A DNA stretch of 64,000 bases from Prevotella sp. (GTDB lineage Bacteria > Bacillota_I > Bacilli_A > ML615J-28 > CAG-313): positions 76,572 to 140,571 of the forward strand of contig JAMPDF010000003.1 in the NCBI GenBank assembly GCA_023665755.1, in the 5' to 3' direction. Below are positions 59,301-64,000 of this stretch, piece after piece. Position numbers and translations under genes: made by a program. Position 1 is the stretch's first letter. Each line of letters opens with the position of its first letter. Below the pieces are notes generated by a model that saw nothing but the letters and a program-made list of their open reading frames with translations, was not told the origin of the DNA and searched no databases.

Positions 59301-61736
59301 TTCATTCATCCTATCAGATGCAAATAATTTATTCACAACATTACGTAAAGTAGTTGCATCTAAATGTAGATAATCCGCTGTTACTCGGTTTGGGAATTCC
59401 TCAAAATTAGCTAAATTAGCTGCTTCTCTTACTGCACTTAGGATTTTCTTCAAATCATCAGTAGTAAGTACTTTTTTCAATTCTTCTACTGCTTCTAATT
59501 GATTTGCATCTTCTAATAATTTTCGAATCTGCTCTTGATGAAGTGCATAGTCAATTCCTACTGGAACAACAACTAAATCTGCAATTTGAAGAGATAGAAT
59601 GTGATGTACCATAACCAACAAATCATCTAATTGATTTGCATCGTTTAAAATATCATGCAAAATACTATTGTAATTTTCTTTTACATTTTCAATCGTTTTT
59701 AGGTCAAACTTTTGTACTTCTTCATAAATATTAACAATAGCATGGAATTCTTGTTTCCAATTGACTTTTGTAAAATTGATTTGATCTAATGCATCACCCA
59801 CAATTTCTTTCACTTGAGCTTGATTTAGTCCTACTGCCAGTCCAATTTTAACTACATCATATAAACTTGAAGTTTGTGTCTCTTTGTCCAATGTTGAAAA
59901 AATTTGATCTACAACCGCATGTAAAATGGCTACATCTAAATTCAAATAATCGACTTGGATTGTCGGATAATTCGAAAAATCAATGAGTGGTAAAGCTGTT
60001 TTTACACCAGCCACAACTGCTTTTAAATCCTCAATCGTCATTGTGAAACGAAGATCACTAAATGCATCAAACTGATCCGCATCTTCTAGAAGTTTTTTGA
60101 ATCCTTCAAGATGAGAAGCATATTCAATTCCAGCAGGTACAGCAATTTGCTTAAGTAGTTCCACTTCCAAGGCTTGATTAATGATTTCAAACAATGCCTC
60201 TGTTTTCCCCACATTGTTTAGAATGTCTTTAACGAGTGCATTAGTATCTAACCCTTCAAATGATGTAACACCCAATGTTTGAAAAGTAGCATACATATCC
60301 ACAAGGATATTCAATTCCTTTTTCCAATCTATGTCTTCAATACCACTTACGAATTGATAACCTATCCATTCTACAACCTTTTCATGAGATAACCCTGTAT
60401 TGATTGCAATGGGAAGTATTTTTTGAATCAATTCTGTTTTGGCAAGTACATTCACAACATTTCTAAGTTGTTCTGCATTCATTGTCAAATAGTTGAACTG
60501 ATCAAGTGGGAAAAGACCCAATTGGTATGCTTCAACAACAGCATCCAAAATCGCATCTAAATCTTTACCCCAGTTGATATAACGCAAACTTAAAAAGTCT
60601 GGGTCTTGATATGCATTTACTAATGCTTCTTGAATAGCAGGTATTTCATATCCGTATTCAATGACTACAGGCATACCTTCAACTAATAACTTAGATTTTT
60701 TCAATGCATTTAAGGCTTTTTGCAATTCTTCAATTGACCATTTTTCGGGATTGGATTTGCCATTTAATGCATTTGCAGCTTTGATAAAAGTGATTAATTC
60801 TTCACTTACACTAATGTTTTGGTTTTTTGTTTCAATTCTTAGCAAATCATCAAACAAGCTTTCACTAAATGATTTACCAAAGAAATAACTAGATGCATTT
60901 GCAAATTTACCTAGACCACTTTCGTCATAGGCTTTTGCAAAGTCAAATATCATTTCAATTGGATCATCTGTTGAGGTTGTTTGTTGTTCTTTCCCATTTA
61001 CCAAATCGGAAATCATCCCTTTGGTTTCTGGAGTAGCTGTGTTAAGAACTGTACAAATCCCAGAAAGTGGCACACAAACTAAAATAACTACAAAGACACC
61101 TTTCAATGAGCCAGCAAGAGCACCCCACCAACGTTTTTTACCAGCAGGCTTTTTGACCAACTCATTTGCTTCTTTCGTTACTACAGCTTCTTCGACACTT
61201 TCTTCGCCAGTAGAAATTACAACTTGTTCTTTTTCTGAAACAACTGCTTTTTCACTAGCTGCTTGTTCTATAGGTTTTTTCTTCTTAGCAGCACGAATAA
61301 TTAATTCAATCATATGTGTAATCAAACGAATGATTGGAGAAATGATTAGTACAACTAATGTGCCAGCAAGTAATCCGACTGCGCGGAAAATGGCGCCGAC
61401 AACACTATAGAAAAGCGTGTACGTTTCCTTTCCTTCAACTAGTAAACCCTCTCCATTTGGAACAACTGTTCTAGCATACACTAAGATAGCATCCCAAATT
61501 GTAGAGATAGAATCATCTTGGACTCCTAGTATTTCAGCAACTTGTTGGCCTGCCTTTACATTGAGTAAAGTAGCTTGATCACCAAATACTAGCCAAGATA
61601 AAACTAGTAAAACTATGAAAACGGCTACGCACCTTAGTTCTCTTTTTAGTCCACCTAAAAAGCCCCAAAGCGCGAAAAGTAATACTATTGCTAGCAATCC
61701 CAAACCAGCAAATAGTAAGATTTGATTAAAATCCAT
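47343..61736 (-). CDS. Giant membrane-anchored W-x-x-E repeat protein
   Basis: About 4797 residues in one unbroken frame. Residues 1-270 resemble a CvpA-type membrane domain: two helices near 8-55 with a basic G-G-L-K-R-E-L-R loop, one near 110-145, a charged Lys/Glu linker, and a fourth helix near 205-235. The other roughly 4530 residues are helical and acidic. They contain recurring W-x-x-E motifs followed by a Tyr (I-D-W-K-K-E, V-N-W-K-Q-E, V-G-W-Q-K-E, V-D-W-N-N-E, I-N-W-T-S-E, V-N-W-E-N-E, V-N-W-E-M-E); the first three are about 190 residues apart. Positive-inside charge places the repeats outside the cell. ATG at 61736 is favoured (AGAGGTG 6-8 bases upstream); ATG 61739 and GTG 61745 are alternatives. 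Function unknown. Confidence 0.85.
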   Translation of the reverse strand: MDFNQILLFAGLGLLAIVLLFALWGFLGGLKRELRCVAVFIVLLVLSWLVFGDQATLLNVKAGQQVAEILGVQDDSISTIWDAILVYARTVVPNGEGLLVEGKETYTLFYSVVGAIFRAVGLLAGTLVVLIISPIIRLITHMIELIIRAAKKKKPIEQAASEKAVVSEKEQVVISTGEESVEEAVVTKEANELVKKPAGKKRWWGALAGSLKGVFVVILVCVPLSGICTVLNTATPETKGMISDLVNGKEQQTTSTDDPIEMIFDFAKAYDESGLGKFANASSYFFGKSFSESLFDDLLRIETKNQNISVSEELITFIKAANALNGKSNPEKWSIEELQKALNALKKSKLLVEGMPVVIEYGYEIPAIQEALVNAYQDPDFLSLRYINWGKDLDAILDAVVEAYQLGLFPLDQFNYLTMNAEQLRNVVNVLAKTELIQKILPIAINTGLSHEKVVEWIGYQFVSGIEDIDWKKELNILVDMYATFQTLGVTSFEGLDTNALVKDILNNVGKTEALFEIINQALEVELLKQIAVPAGIEYASHLEGFKKLLEDADQFDAFSDLRFTMTIEDLKAVVAGVKTALPLIDFSNYPTIQVDYLNLDVAILHAVVDQIFSTLDKETQTSSLYDVVKIGLAVGLNQAQVKEIVGDALDQINFTKVNWKQEFHAIVNIYEEVQKFDLKTIENVKENYNSILHDILNDANQLDDLLVMVHHILSLQIADLVVVPVGIDYALHQEQIRKLLEDANQLEAVEELKKVLTTDDLKKILSAVREAANLANFEEFPNRVTADYLHLDATTLRNVVNKLFASDRMNEIINIAVAVGVSMEKVQDITKHALDNVDFSKVGWQKELGQLVSLYETFLTFEFESVEEFQTKNWVDIVQDILENTGKFESANTFASQLVDLQLYQLAGTPTMQKFLDEFIDQKANEFGNIVDVNGMSNEEWKEDLKDILDIAKAANEIKVLDNLNPFVYQNLDLTSDQAIANLKLIVEKALGLHILGDNQLKNKLVLASMRQFGWIEVVEEDAFQNVDWNNETIVILNLIDTYAKLIDVEGFDIYNLSSLTENIEQLLENDTFLDYVVEALENIVESQVVLTILPNVLDKYLVPQIEKLETIDDSALIKDILDHISSEELVNEVIKLVDVVKAAVDLNVLDIKNDGLHALALEQVDAMKTIVSGIFDSKIIQGFEGRIIRLLLKVSGLLDIEKDGDVYNQLIALDYTGEKDILLSFIDEISNVLQDESFTLFNEQNQLILDLNFWAENENAQTLVNGVKVLLGTYEDINLSGSKLIEVLLPTIYDTYVEAKNIIPEDFKSIVEELDVTNASGQTLAHDLRCLVYVLDQLVSVDAQTFLTKEGNIAINDQLSNALCNIIDALHDMELFWGHEEATLSWGVNYIASLLKIELGAINEDFSNVDWQGQKAVYKNIITDIVALFKENQVADVNTAIEIIQGILKGNHDYDIYVTDTNATSILNIIDKIADVEVIDAIIPLGIKYGVKLLGEKGIQVDYIYELTNEQLVADFHSLVTIAHKLVEDLSLVDYYLDREKGEMPLPNESVVLSVVDDLYDLNLVQCANGRLAEAVYDKLIELYAQDQVFELSKADFDFRNINWTSEKEVIKELLALGYDFFETANVQTMYAAVNFFKDKWYTYPTVLTDEVGYIATDALRTLQQSQLVGNVIEKGFTYLVNLANRSGQVPFSIDYLAQVSKEALMEDLGTLANILDEAISFGAIEYFRTKNIQMVDLNKVADIVEHMYDLNVVQANESELLFNAINYGLKLINDKWNDTLFVTDSQVKTVDVKQEFTLLAQIIRNAQRVLDKQDLRSITDIQEFVSGDTYKKEAFYDVETGEILSDILVEVVDSQILQLVLVDVIDLVATQVKKVDLSFLKGALTKEEWIEDIRTVAKLIVPAIQAELIKLVFGLDVKELPLHMDIYSEMVPVLGDLNLLNYKWADIATLATNQVLGALKVEDRVEASLFEGIVFKDEVTSLVQTIQSLQQSFENASIVKVQDVIDIMQYKAYKDAKYANEAVVNPLLDAIDALLDTQTLQVVLPTVANVGRDQLTKNDATKDFAFVLEDLNQVELVQDAKLLVAYLKDAVTVGALEYITTQDIQNLNVEKIAEMVDGLYDFHMIQKHAPNLMNELFKLATKKVVISFNVTLADFETIQYQNEFSSLAEAILAIRPLMNSLEYTSLKDVMKIINNKDYQYRAFYKGATLDALVDVAREALDLETVALLLPDVFNYGLDQVKGVDVAFLKDAFTKEELVEDARQILLAVAPMDRAEIIDVIFGTKIEDTMLHFNDYEEIVTVASELHILNKKWSDIAALATNKTLEALKSSDRVEASLFEGIIFKDEALQLVQVLANLDQACLAANLFTVKNVIDIVRDGYYKDAKYANETVVNPLLEALDVLLDVQTVQVLLPTTTTHIITYLDEKHIQYSFVLEDLNQVELVQDAKLLVAYLKDAVTVGALEYITTQDIQNLNVEKIAEMVDGLYDFHMIQKHIVELLSTVVETLDLAIKDIVIDITTQDLATVDYALEFKQLAEVVRGVGSWMDSLEYTSLKDLTEMIKRKDYNANGFYTEASVNAAANILDAVAHLQLAEIVLPSAIDYAVVYAASKNLDLAFLQNGRYNGALQVEDLKTIATILPLVYELGITDYYFQQEGKDLDAAIVNAILDQVGQLNLANLFYKDLLVLGVNKVYNLAKLDAKVTVEDFNSVVFETEIETFQKAVVAFKAIMDEKGLSTIADVVTFFNDKTYTKAECYDVSMGYVLATFVSEIADSKVVEVMLPVFFNYGLDQVKGVDVSFLKDVFTKEELSSDLKQLSYAIVPIIRAELVDVCFKAIQLEEMTLHFNDYEEIVTVASELHILNKKWSDIAALATNKTLEALKSSDRVEASLFEGIIFKDEAPQLVQALEEFKAAYVASNVLTVKDILNIFKNKAYQEEATLNRNVVNAFVNGVDQAVEVKTLQVLLPTFAMHMAKFTGQKGFAMEYLFIDATKEELVADVHTLASMTRELLDYGMLEFMLFGGAIDVSTADVINAAIDKMKALNCMSHNEQNLLTALFDKLGINTTSMALSTIDYKQTWSEVNEVVRIAYRVFNAKQANTLSQIKALFTKEFVQELWKVNEQTDTYLDAMIDLAKLCSESELVEAIAFPISEKYVKEDNKLFDLIGIHQIYNHPQEFTADLSAFATTIESIRTLDLYKIVKEDAPYPFDRADVVETVVNHLFGLYYFNNDGRLDAVIKAVDGLVSQDLSDITADGVNLKADAPKIIEMYSYFYNITQNKYWTINSNADVKNKNFNMQLLGQASFYENTLDFILTYMDTTIYEKTGPAILLVSLPLMKKFAPQYYEALDLEHLTLDVVEHDIPYLEDIVFAMKEMDLTTTIENKAYFTEQMRDMVMRIFDDVVALDMLNGHMEAVLTLIAKDFINGKKIAGFEIAEDAFKFETTVFELDKDDMKLVMNELYDLFARENINNIEDAKAYIQQLMNKAGMKAFLSQEANWVMMENIMSALSRMTLVQENGLAMMNNIVTPFIEQYSLTLGHASDLSMYTNEEFMEDLALATALVKALHQLDVVSILNNQDIDYANVDAVETILSSLADMNYFKYHMDQIINFVDRRSILPFSIQALHSSEFDFASDMRLFAQMYKDLVPYLTSKYNPFPTYKDIRAFMNSGFNITKDMLSGTNQYRYNFVDAYDKLVQTTTYQLLLPELKEFVETKVPEKYRGVVAAVSFDGLTFAQVKEDALLSATLVRTLVDFGIIDVVKNKDIPFTGQIISTLDAQTTEITRTEALNNIVDYLEALHCLTNRSEVLLEALETLGVITNEIDLSGVNWENEFTYLRTLITEGIEVFESCGWNTVKEVYAYIKSLNRTNIQSEMKAMARLADTDSLAVVMETLDLSDAFNQLFKPLYNRYVYHRLPISLSELGNLDEYTIADLDEDMARVARITRAVAQMDAVPGSIKDNVTKDECIIPAQTIIEEVFALNFVDQKKQELVHFANTFVGKIDMSDLDLTGVDLASDGKILSAYAKEILMIVAKTGLLKVKLQHLGNTELMSAFVALYHGALDTNVFKAISSWGYEKYVLPKLENANLAHRLGIDENSIEPLCQEFGVVLDALLDMGAFSNEGIDFTNPENTDRLFGVFTNVFDLSDKTMTPINKLKKNMYVLGKVDLVYPEGSLKVELKAIYRAMMKALDLVERYGDQLKTDKYELLDDQSFQNEVTALVNQAFESKVLEQIAMPIANGIVRIFTKDIVEITILEHMDNKTFVNTFLPDVFTIVEKANALGLFKKTIDYKNVQGIIDFADIAVHSTSFAPYLDQLMQYACYVVGIDIRDVDFSSVNWEMEYQGLASALREMETVLPTIDIHDKSTMKNNAFLDAVANATPHMENSTILPLVARQFAEKLAQKLFGNRFNQYINRLYQTSYTDEKLMSDYAHISDILKAVVDLGYFEGGLDYNNLDPILTLAEEFFALEYTKGLEATLLNAVVKRVDALKAYTFDFDAVQDWTVEQVVLMDALRELVSLSKLMDINNVSSSALENKEIQTQFVKVVDAMSKSLVGQQFLPQFYMDKVEPMLGNEDYRDIVDFTDPGFTPDKWATEFEKLFEAYSKLQEVGYGTGQEIALQDAKDIMLLMFGTREHKEDGLYTVTTKPQLWLTRFYDRGFFNFPNNAKVSIDTTDDRDWNDEAYQIMDLLDQMMAFETSSGSTFDYNDVYACQDEAQLKEFFATVNECVAVRTVVMCIVFNIIENNTTVQQQLEASGLLDTAFQDEYDLYMNGTYVYNESYWTDAKVQQFASIIARANAL
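53032..53198. repeat. 167-bp direct repeat in giant gene, copy 1
   Basis: Matches 54688-54854 (offset 1656 bases, 552 codons) with one or two differences. Encodes the stretch around N-K-K-W-S-D-I-A-A-L-A-T-N-K. Confidence 0.85.
54246..54436. repeat. 191-bp direct repeat in giant gene, copy 1
   Basis: Matches 55344-55534 (offset 1098 bases, 366 codons), identical in the lines compared. Encodes the stretch around V-E-K-I-A-E-M-V-D-G-L-Y-D-F-H. Confidence 0.85.
54688..54854. repeat. 167-bp direct repeat in giant gene, copy 2
   Basis: Partner of 53032-53198. Confidence 0.85.
55344..55534. repeat. 191-bp direct repeat in giant gene, copy 2
   Basis: Partner of 54246-54436. Confidence 0.85.
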
Positions 61737-61772
61737 CATTTTCACCTCTTTTTTTCATGACTTTACTCATTT

Positions 61773-61801
61773 ATTCTACCAAATTTTTATTTTTTTTGCA
61801 A
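61773..61801 (-). promoter_or_regulatory. Promoter of giant gene
   Basis: Minus strand TTGCAA (61801-61796), 17-base spacer, TAGAAT (61778-61773), 37 bases before the ATG at 61736. It separates the giant gene from its upstream paralogue. Confidence 0.6.
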
Positions 61802-61936
61802 GTGTTTTTAACTAATTAGAATGTTTTTACATTTTTTTCGTTTTTACCTTTATATTTTATTTCCTTTTATGGTGAAATATTCCAATTTGTTATAGGAGTG
61901 TATAATAGGAATTTTTTGTTTGAATTTTGTTCTATC

Positions 61937-61974
61937 AAAAAAGAATTCAGATCTATTGATCTGAACTCTTTTTT
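61937..61974 (-). terminator. Terminator of upstream giant paralogue
   Basis: TTCAGATC-TATT-GATCTGAA with A-run and T-run flanks, 15 bases after the stop at 61990. Confidence 0.88.
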
Positions 61975-61989
61975 GTGATTTTATTAACT

Positions 61990-64000
61990 TTATAATATCT
62001 CTAAATATGTTAAAACGGCAGTAATCACAGCACTTTCTTCTACTTGAGTAGCCAGTTCTGGATAATCTTGAATGTTGAATTCTTTTTGTTGATTCAACGC
62101 TTCTTGATATGTAGTGAGTGCACTAGTTAATGTAGTTGCTTCTTTAGTCCAATCTACATTTTCATCTATTTCTAGGCCTTCGTTTCCAACAACTTGTGAT
62201 AACATAGCATAGGTTAAGTCTGTATGATTTTCTATTTGATCAAGTGCAGAAAAAGCAGTAGATAATCGCTGTACTGTTTCATCGGTAATATGATTTTTAT
62301 CAGTGTCATGAATCGCTTGCGCAATATCAATCATCCGTCCCATCGTTTGTGCATACATCTGTAGCAATTCTGGACGCGTAAAGTCATATTGAGGTTGATG
62401 TGTAATATTATCTATTGGTAAAATATTCATTCCCTTTTCACCTAAAGCATCGTTTAAAAGTTGTCCTATTACTTTTGAGGCAAGAATAGATGTACTTGAT
62501 TGCATCATAATTTGTTCAACTTCACTTCCTTGAATGTCACCTGTTTGTATTTGACCAGTGGCTGTATCTTTTAAGAATATATTTTTGCTATTTGTTAATA
62601 CTGATACAAGTACACCTAATTCTTGAGTCATTGTATGTTGCATCATGATTTCTTTTTCTTGTCCTGTAAATAATACTGTAAATCCCGTTTGTTGTAATAT
62701 GATGTCTAAAAGCGTAAATGTATAGGGTTGCATAATATGAGAAACATACATATCATCAAAGAATCCCCCCACTTTTTCAGCAATATCTAAAGCATTATCT
62801 AGAGTAGATATATCTTGTTCTAGGAAAGAAAGATCTGTACTTAAATCGATGATGTCTAATAATACTTGTTTTAACCTAGGTTGTTCTTCATTCCAGTCGG
62901 TCGGCGTATTTGGTGCGATATAACTCATATATTGATTCATTCCACTCATATCTAAAAATATTTGTACTAGCTGCTGTTCATTCTTTTGTAATAGTTGTAA
63001 ACCGAGTAAACAATCTAATAACTGTTCTACTTGTGCTTTAGTTTTTTCATCTGTTAAATCAAGTTGATAAGCCTGATTCGTATCAAAATGATCTTTCAAT
63101 TGAATCTCTTGTGCTATTCGATATGCGGTAAAAAGAGCTTCTACATCAGTTGAAAAATCTTGTTGAAGATAGTCTACTTGAATCAAGTCGACAATGGATT
63201 CTAATCCAGAATCGCGTGTTGCTTTTTGTAACATTTCAATGACTGCTGGTAAATAATACGATTTAGCAAGAGTAGAGCGATTTAAATCTTCCACTATTGT
63301 TTGAATGATACTTGCCGTATGTTCATGTTCTAATAATTTGGATAAATCATTTTGATCAAAAGGGCAAGTTACAACTAGTTCATATATATCTATGCAAATA
63401 TCCAATAACACTTCTGTTTCCTTTGACCAATCTACTTCTTCTTTTACAAAAGCATCTATATCAATTCCATACTCACTTATGTCAAAACTTTTTTGTATCT
63501 GATAAGCCATCTTTTCTAAGATAGATGGGTAATTATCCTTTAACAAATAAACAGACAAAATATGGCGTTTTGCTTCTTGTAATTGTGATTTTAATTCATT
63601 AGTAAATGTATATGTCCCCTCTACTTTTCGAATATAATCTAATACTTTGGTTTCCTTTAACAATTGATAGGCACTAACTACCTCTTTTACATCACTTGCT
63701 AAATAGGTTTGAATATATATCTCATTAATCCAATCTGTCACAAATGCATATTCAGTTTCTTTCAAATAATCTTGTAAATAAAAATAGGACACCTTTGTAA
63801 AACACTCTTCAAATAACTCAACTTTCATTGCCTTTGTTAAAGCATCACTAAAGTCAGTTGCAAATGTATCGCTTGCTAATAGTTGTTCTGTTTTGAAATC
63901 ATCTAAATTGATATGTTGAAGCATTTGATAAACGGATTTTAAAAAAGGTTCTGTTTCTGAAAAATTTTGATTAATATCTAGTTGTGATAAGCGATCAAAA
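61990..64000 (-). CDS. Second W-x-x-E repeat protein, N-terminus beyond window
   Basis: The frame is open from the window edge to TAA at 61990, showing 669 residues; the start is not in the window (an internal Met at 63924 is not a likely start, since the frame stays open upstream of it). Same architecture as the giant protein: helical, acidic, with V-D-W-S-K-E, T-D-W-N-E-E and V-D-W-T-K-E, each followed by a leucine-rich helix. So it is a paralogue and may be equally large. It has its own terminator and is separated from the giant gene by 250 bases with a promoter. Function unknown. Confidence 0.8.
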   Translation of the reverse strand, partial: FDRLSQLDINQNFSETEPFLKSVYQMLQHINLDDFKTEQLLASDTFATDFSDALTKAMKVELFEECFTKVSYFYLQDYLKETEYAFVTDWINEIYIQTYLASDVKEVVSAYQLLKETKVLDYIRKVEGTYTFTNELKSQLQEAKRHILSVYLLKDNYPSILEKMAYQIQKSFDISEYGIDIDAFVKEEVDWSKETEVLLDICIDIYELVVTCPFDQNDLSKLLEHEHTASIIQTIVEDLNRSTLAKSYYLPAVIEMLQKATRDSGLESIVDLIQVDYLQQDFSTDVEALFTAYRIAQEIQLKDHFDTNQAYQLDLTDEKTKAQVEQLLDCLLGLQLLQKNEQQLVQIFLDMSGMNQYMSYIAPNTPTDWNEEQPRLKQVLLDIIDLSTDLSFLEQDISTLDNALDIAEKVGGFFDDMYVSHIMQPYTFTLLDIILQQTGFTVLFTGQEKEIMMQHTMTQELGVLVSVLTNSKNIFLKDTATGQIQTGDIQGSEVEQIMMQSSTSILASKVIGQLLNDALGEKGMNILPIDNITHQPQYDFTRPELLQMYAQTMGRMIDIAQAIHDTDKNHITDETVQRLSTAFSALDQIENHTDLTYAMLSQVVGNEGLEIDENVDWTKEATTLTSALTTYQEALNQQKEFNIQDYPELATQVEESAVITAVLTYLEIL

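Noticed and set aside
61860..61920. Plus-strand promoter-like TATAAT upstream of the giant gene
   Set aside because: No gene follows on the plus strand and the sequence is very A/T-rich.
1..64000. Genome-wide reading of TAG as a sense codon
   Set aside because: The AGCS symporter, dapF and the genes at 37779 and 38948 all end at TAG in the expected place, the first one inside its terminator.
1..64000. Mollicute-type code (TGA as Trp)
   Set aside because: TGA ends several genes, such as the NatA-like ATPase, and Trp is written TGG throughout.

Overview
The window looks like chromosomal DNA of a low-G+C member of the Bacillota. The genes use the standard bacterial code: TGA, TAA and TAG all end ordinary genes, and Trp is TGG. 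Strong AGGAGG-type ribosome sites, TTGnnn-17-TATAAT promoters and hairpin-plus-T terminators are common. A YtfI/YtfJ (GerW-family) pair, DapF and CXXC-type L31 point to a walled, possibly spore-forming Bacilli/Erysipelotrichia-like lineage rather than a code-4 Mollicute. The exact genus cannot be told from the sequence. Almost everything is on the minus strand.

Layout. 1-2811: 5' part of a large repeat lipoprotein that runs off the window. 2.9-15.7 kb: housekeeping genes (rlmI-dapF-AGCS symporter; an XRE regulator; a four-gene flavoprotein/methyltransferase/acetyltransferase operon; a NatAB-like ABC exporter; ytfI-ytfJ; a long YidD). 15.8-32.3 kb: an accessory island built around an RHS/YD-repeat polymorphic toxin. 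It has one intact 2214-residue RHS protein with an adjacent candidate immunity gene. Downstream lie three displaced toxin-tip/immunity cassettes, a serine recombinase, a broken HTH-linked gene and a relic of another RHS gene. 32.3-47.2 kb: RsuA, a secreted glycoside-hydrolase-like (GHL10) protein with a C-terminal membrane anchor, TspO, two unknown genes, an OB-fold/Ig-like lipoprotein, an ABC-F ATPase with two aminopeptidases, and ribosomal protein L31. 47.3-64 kb: one giant gene (about 4797 codons) with a CvpA-like membrane N-terminus followed by roughly 4500 residues of W-x-x-E helical repeats. Upstream of it is a second gene of the same repeat family that continues past the window end.

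How it works together. In the RHS island one perfectly identical 836-bp stretch links the intact toxin gene to a displaced cassette. The identity ends exactly at the core/tip junction (DPSG-His), which is the arrangement expected when tips are swapped by recombination. Three of the four tips are Gly/Ala-rich and hydrophobic, each followed by a small membrane protein; the fourth is a ParB-like fragment with a frameshifted partner. Three neighbouring genes in the island are each interrupted by a single in-frame TAG with intact coding on both sides.

The two most unusual things here are the tip-swapping RHS array and the tandem giant W-x-x-E repeat proteins. No tRNA, rRNA, CRISPR array or origin was recognised.
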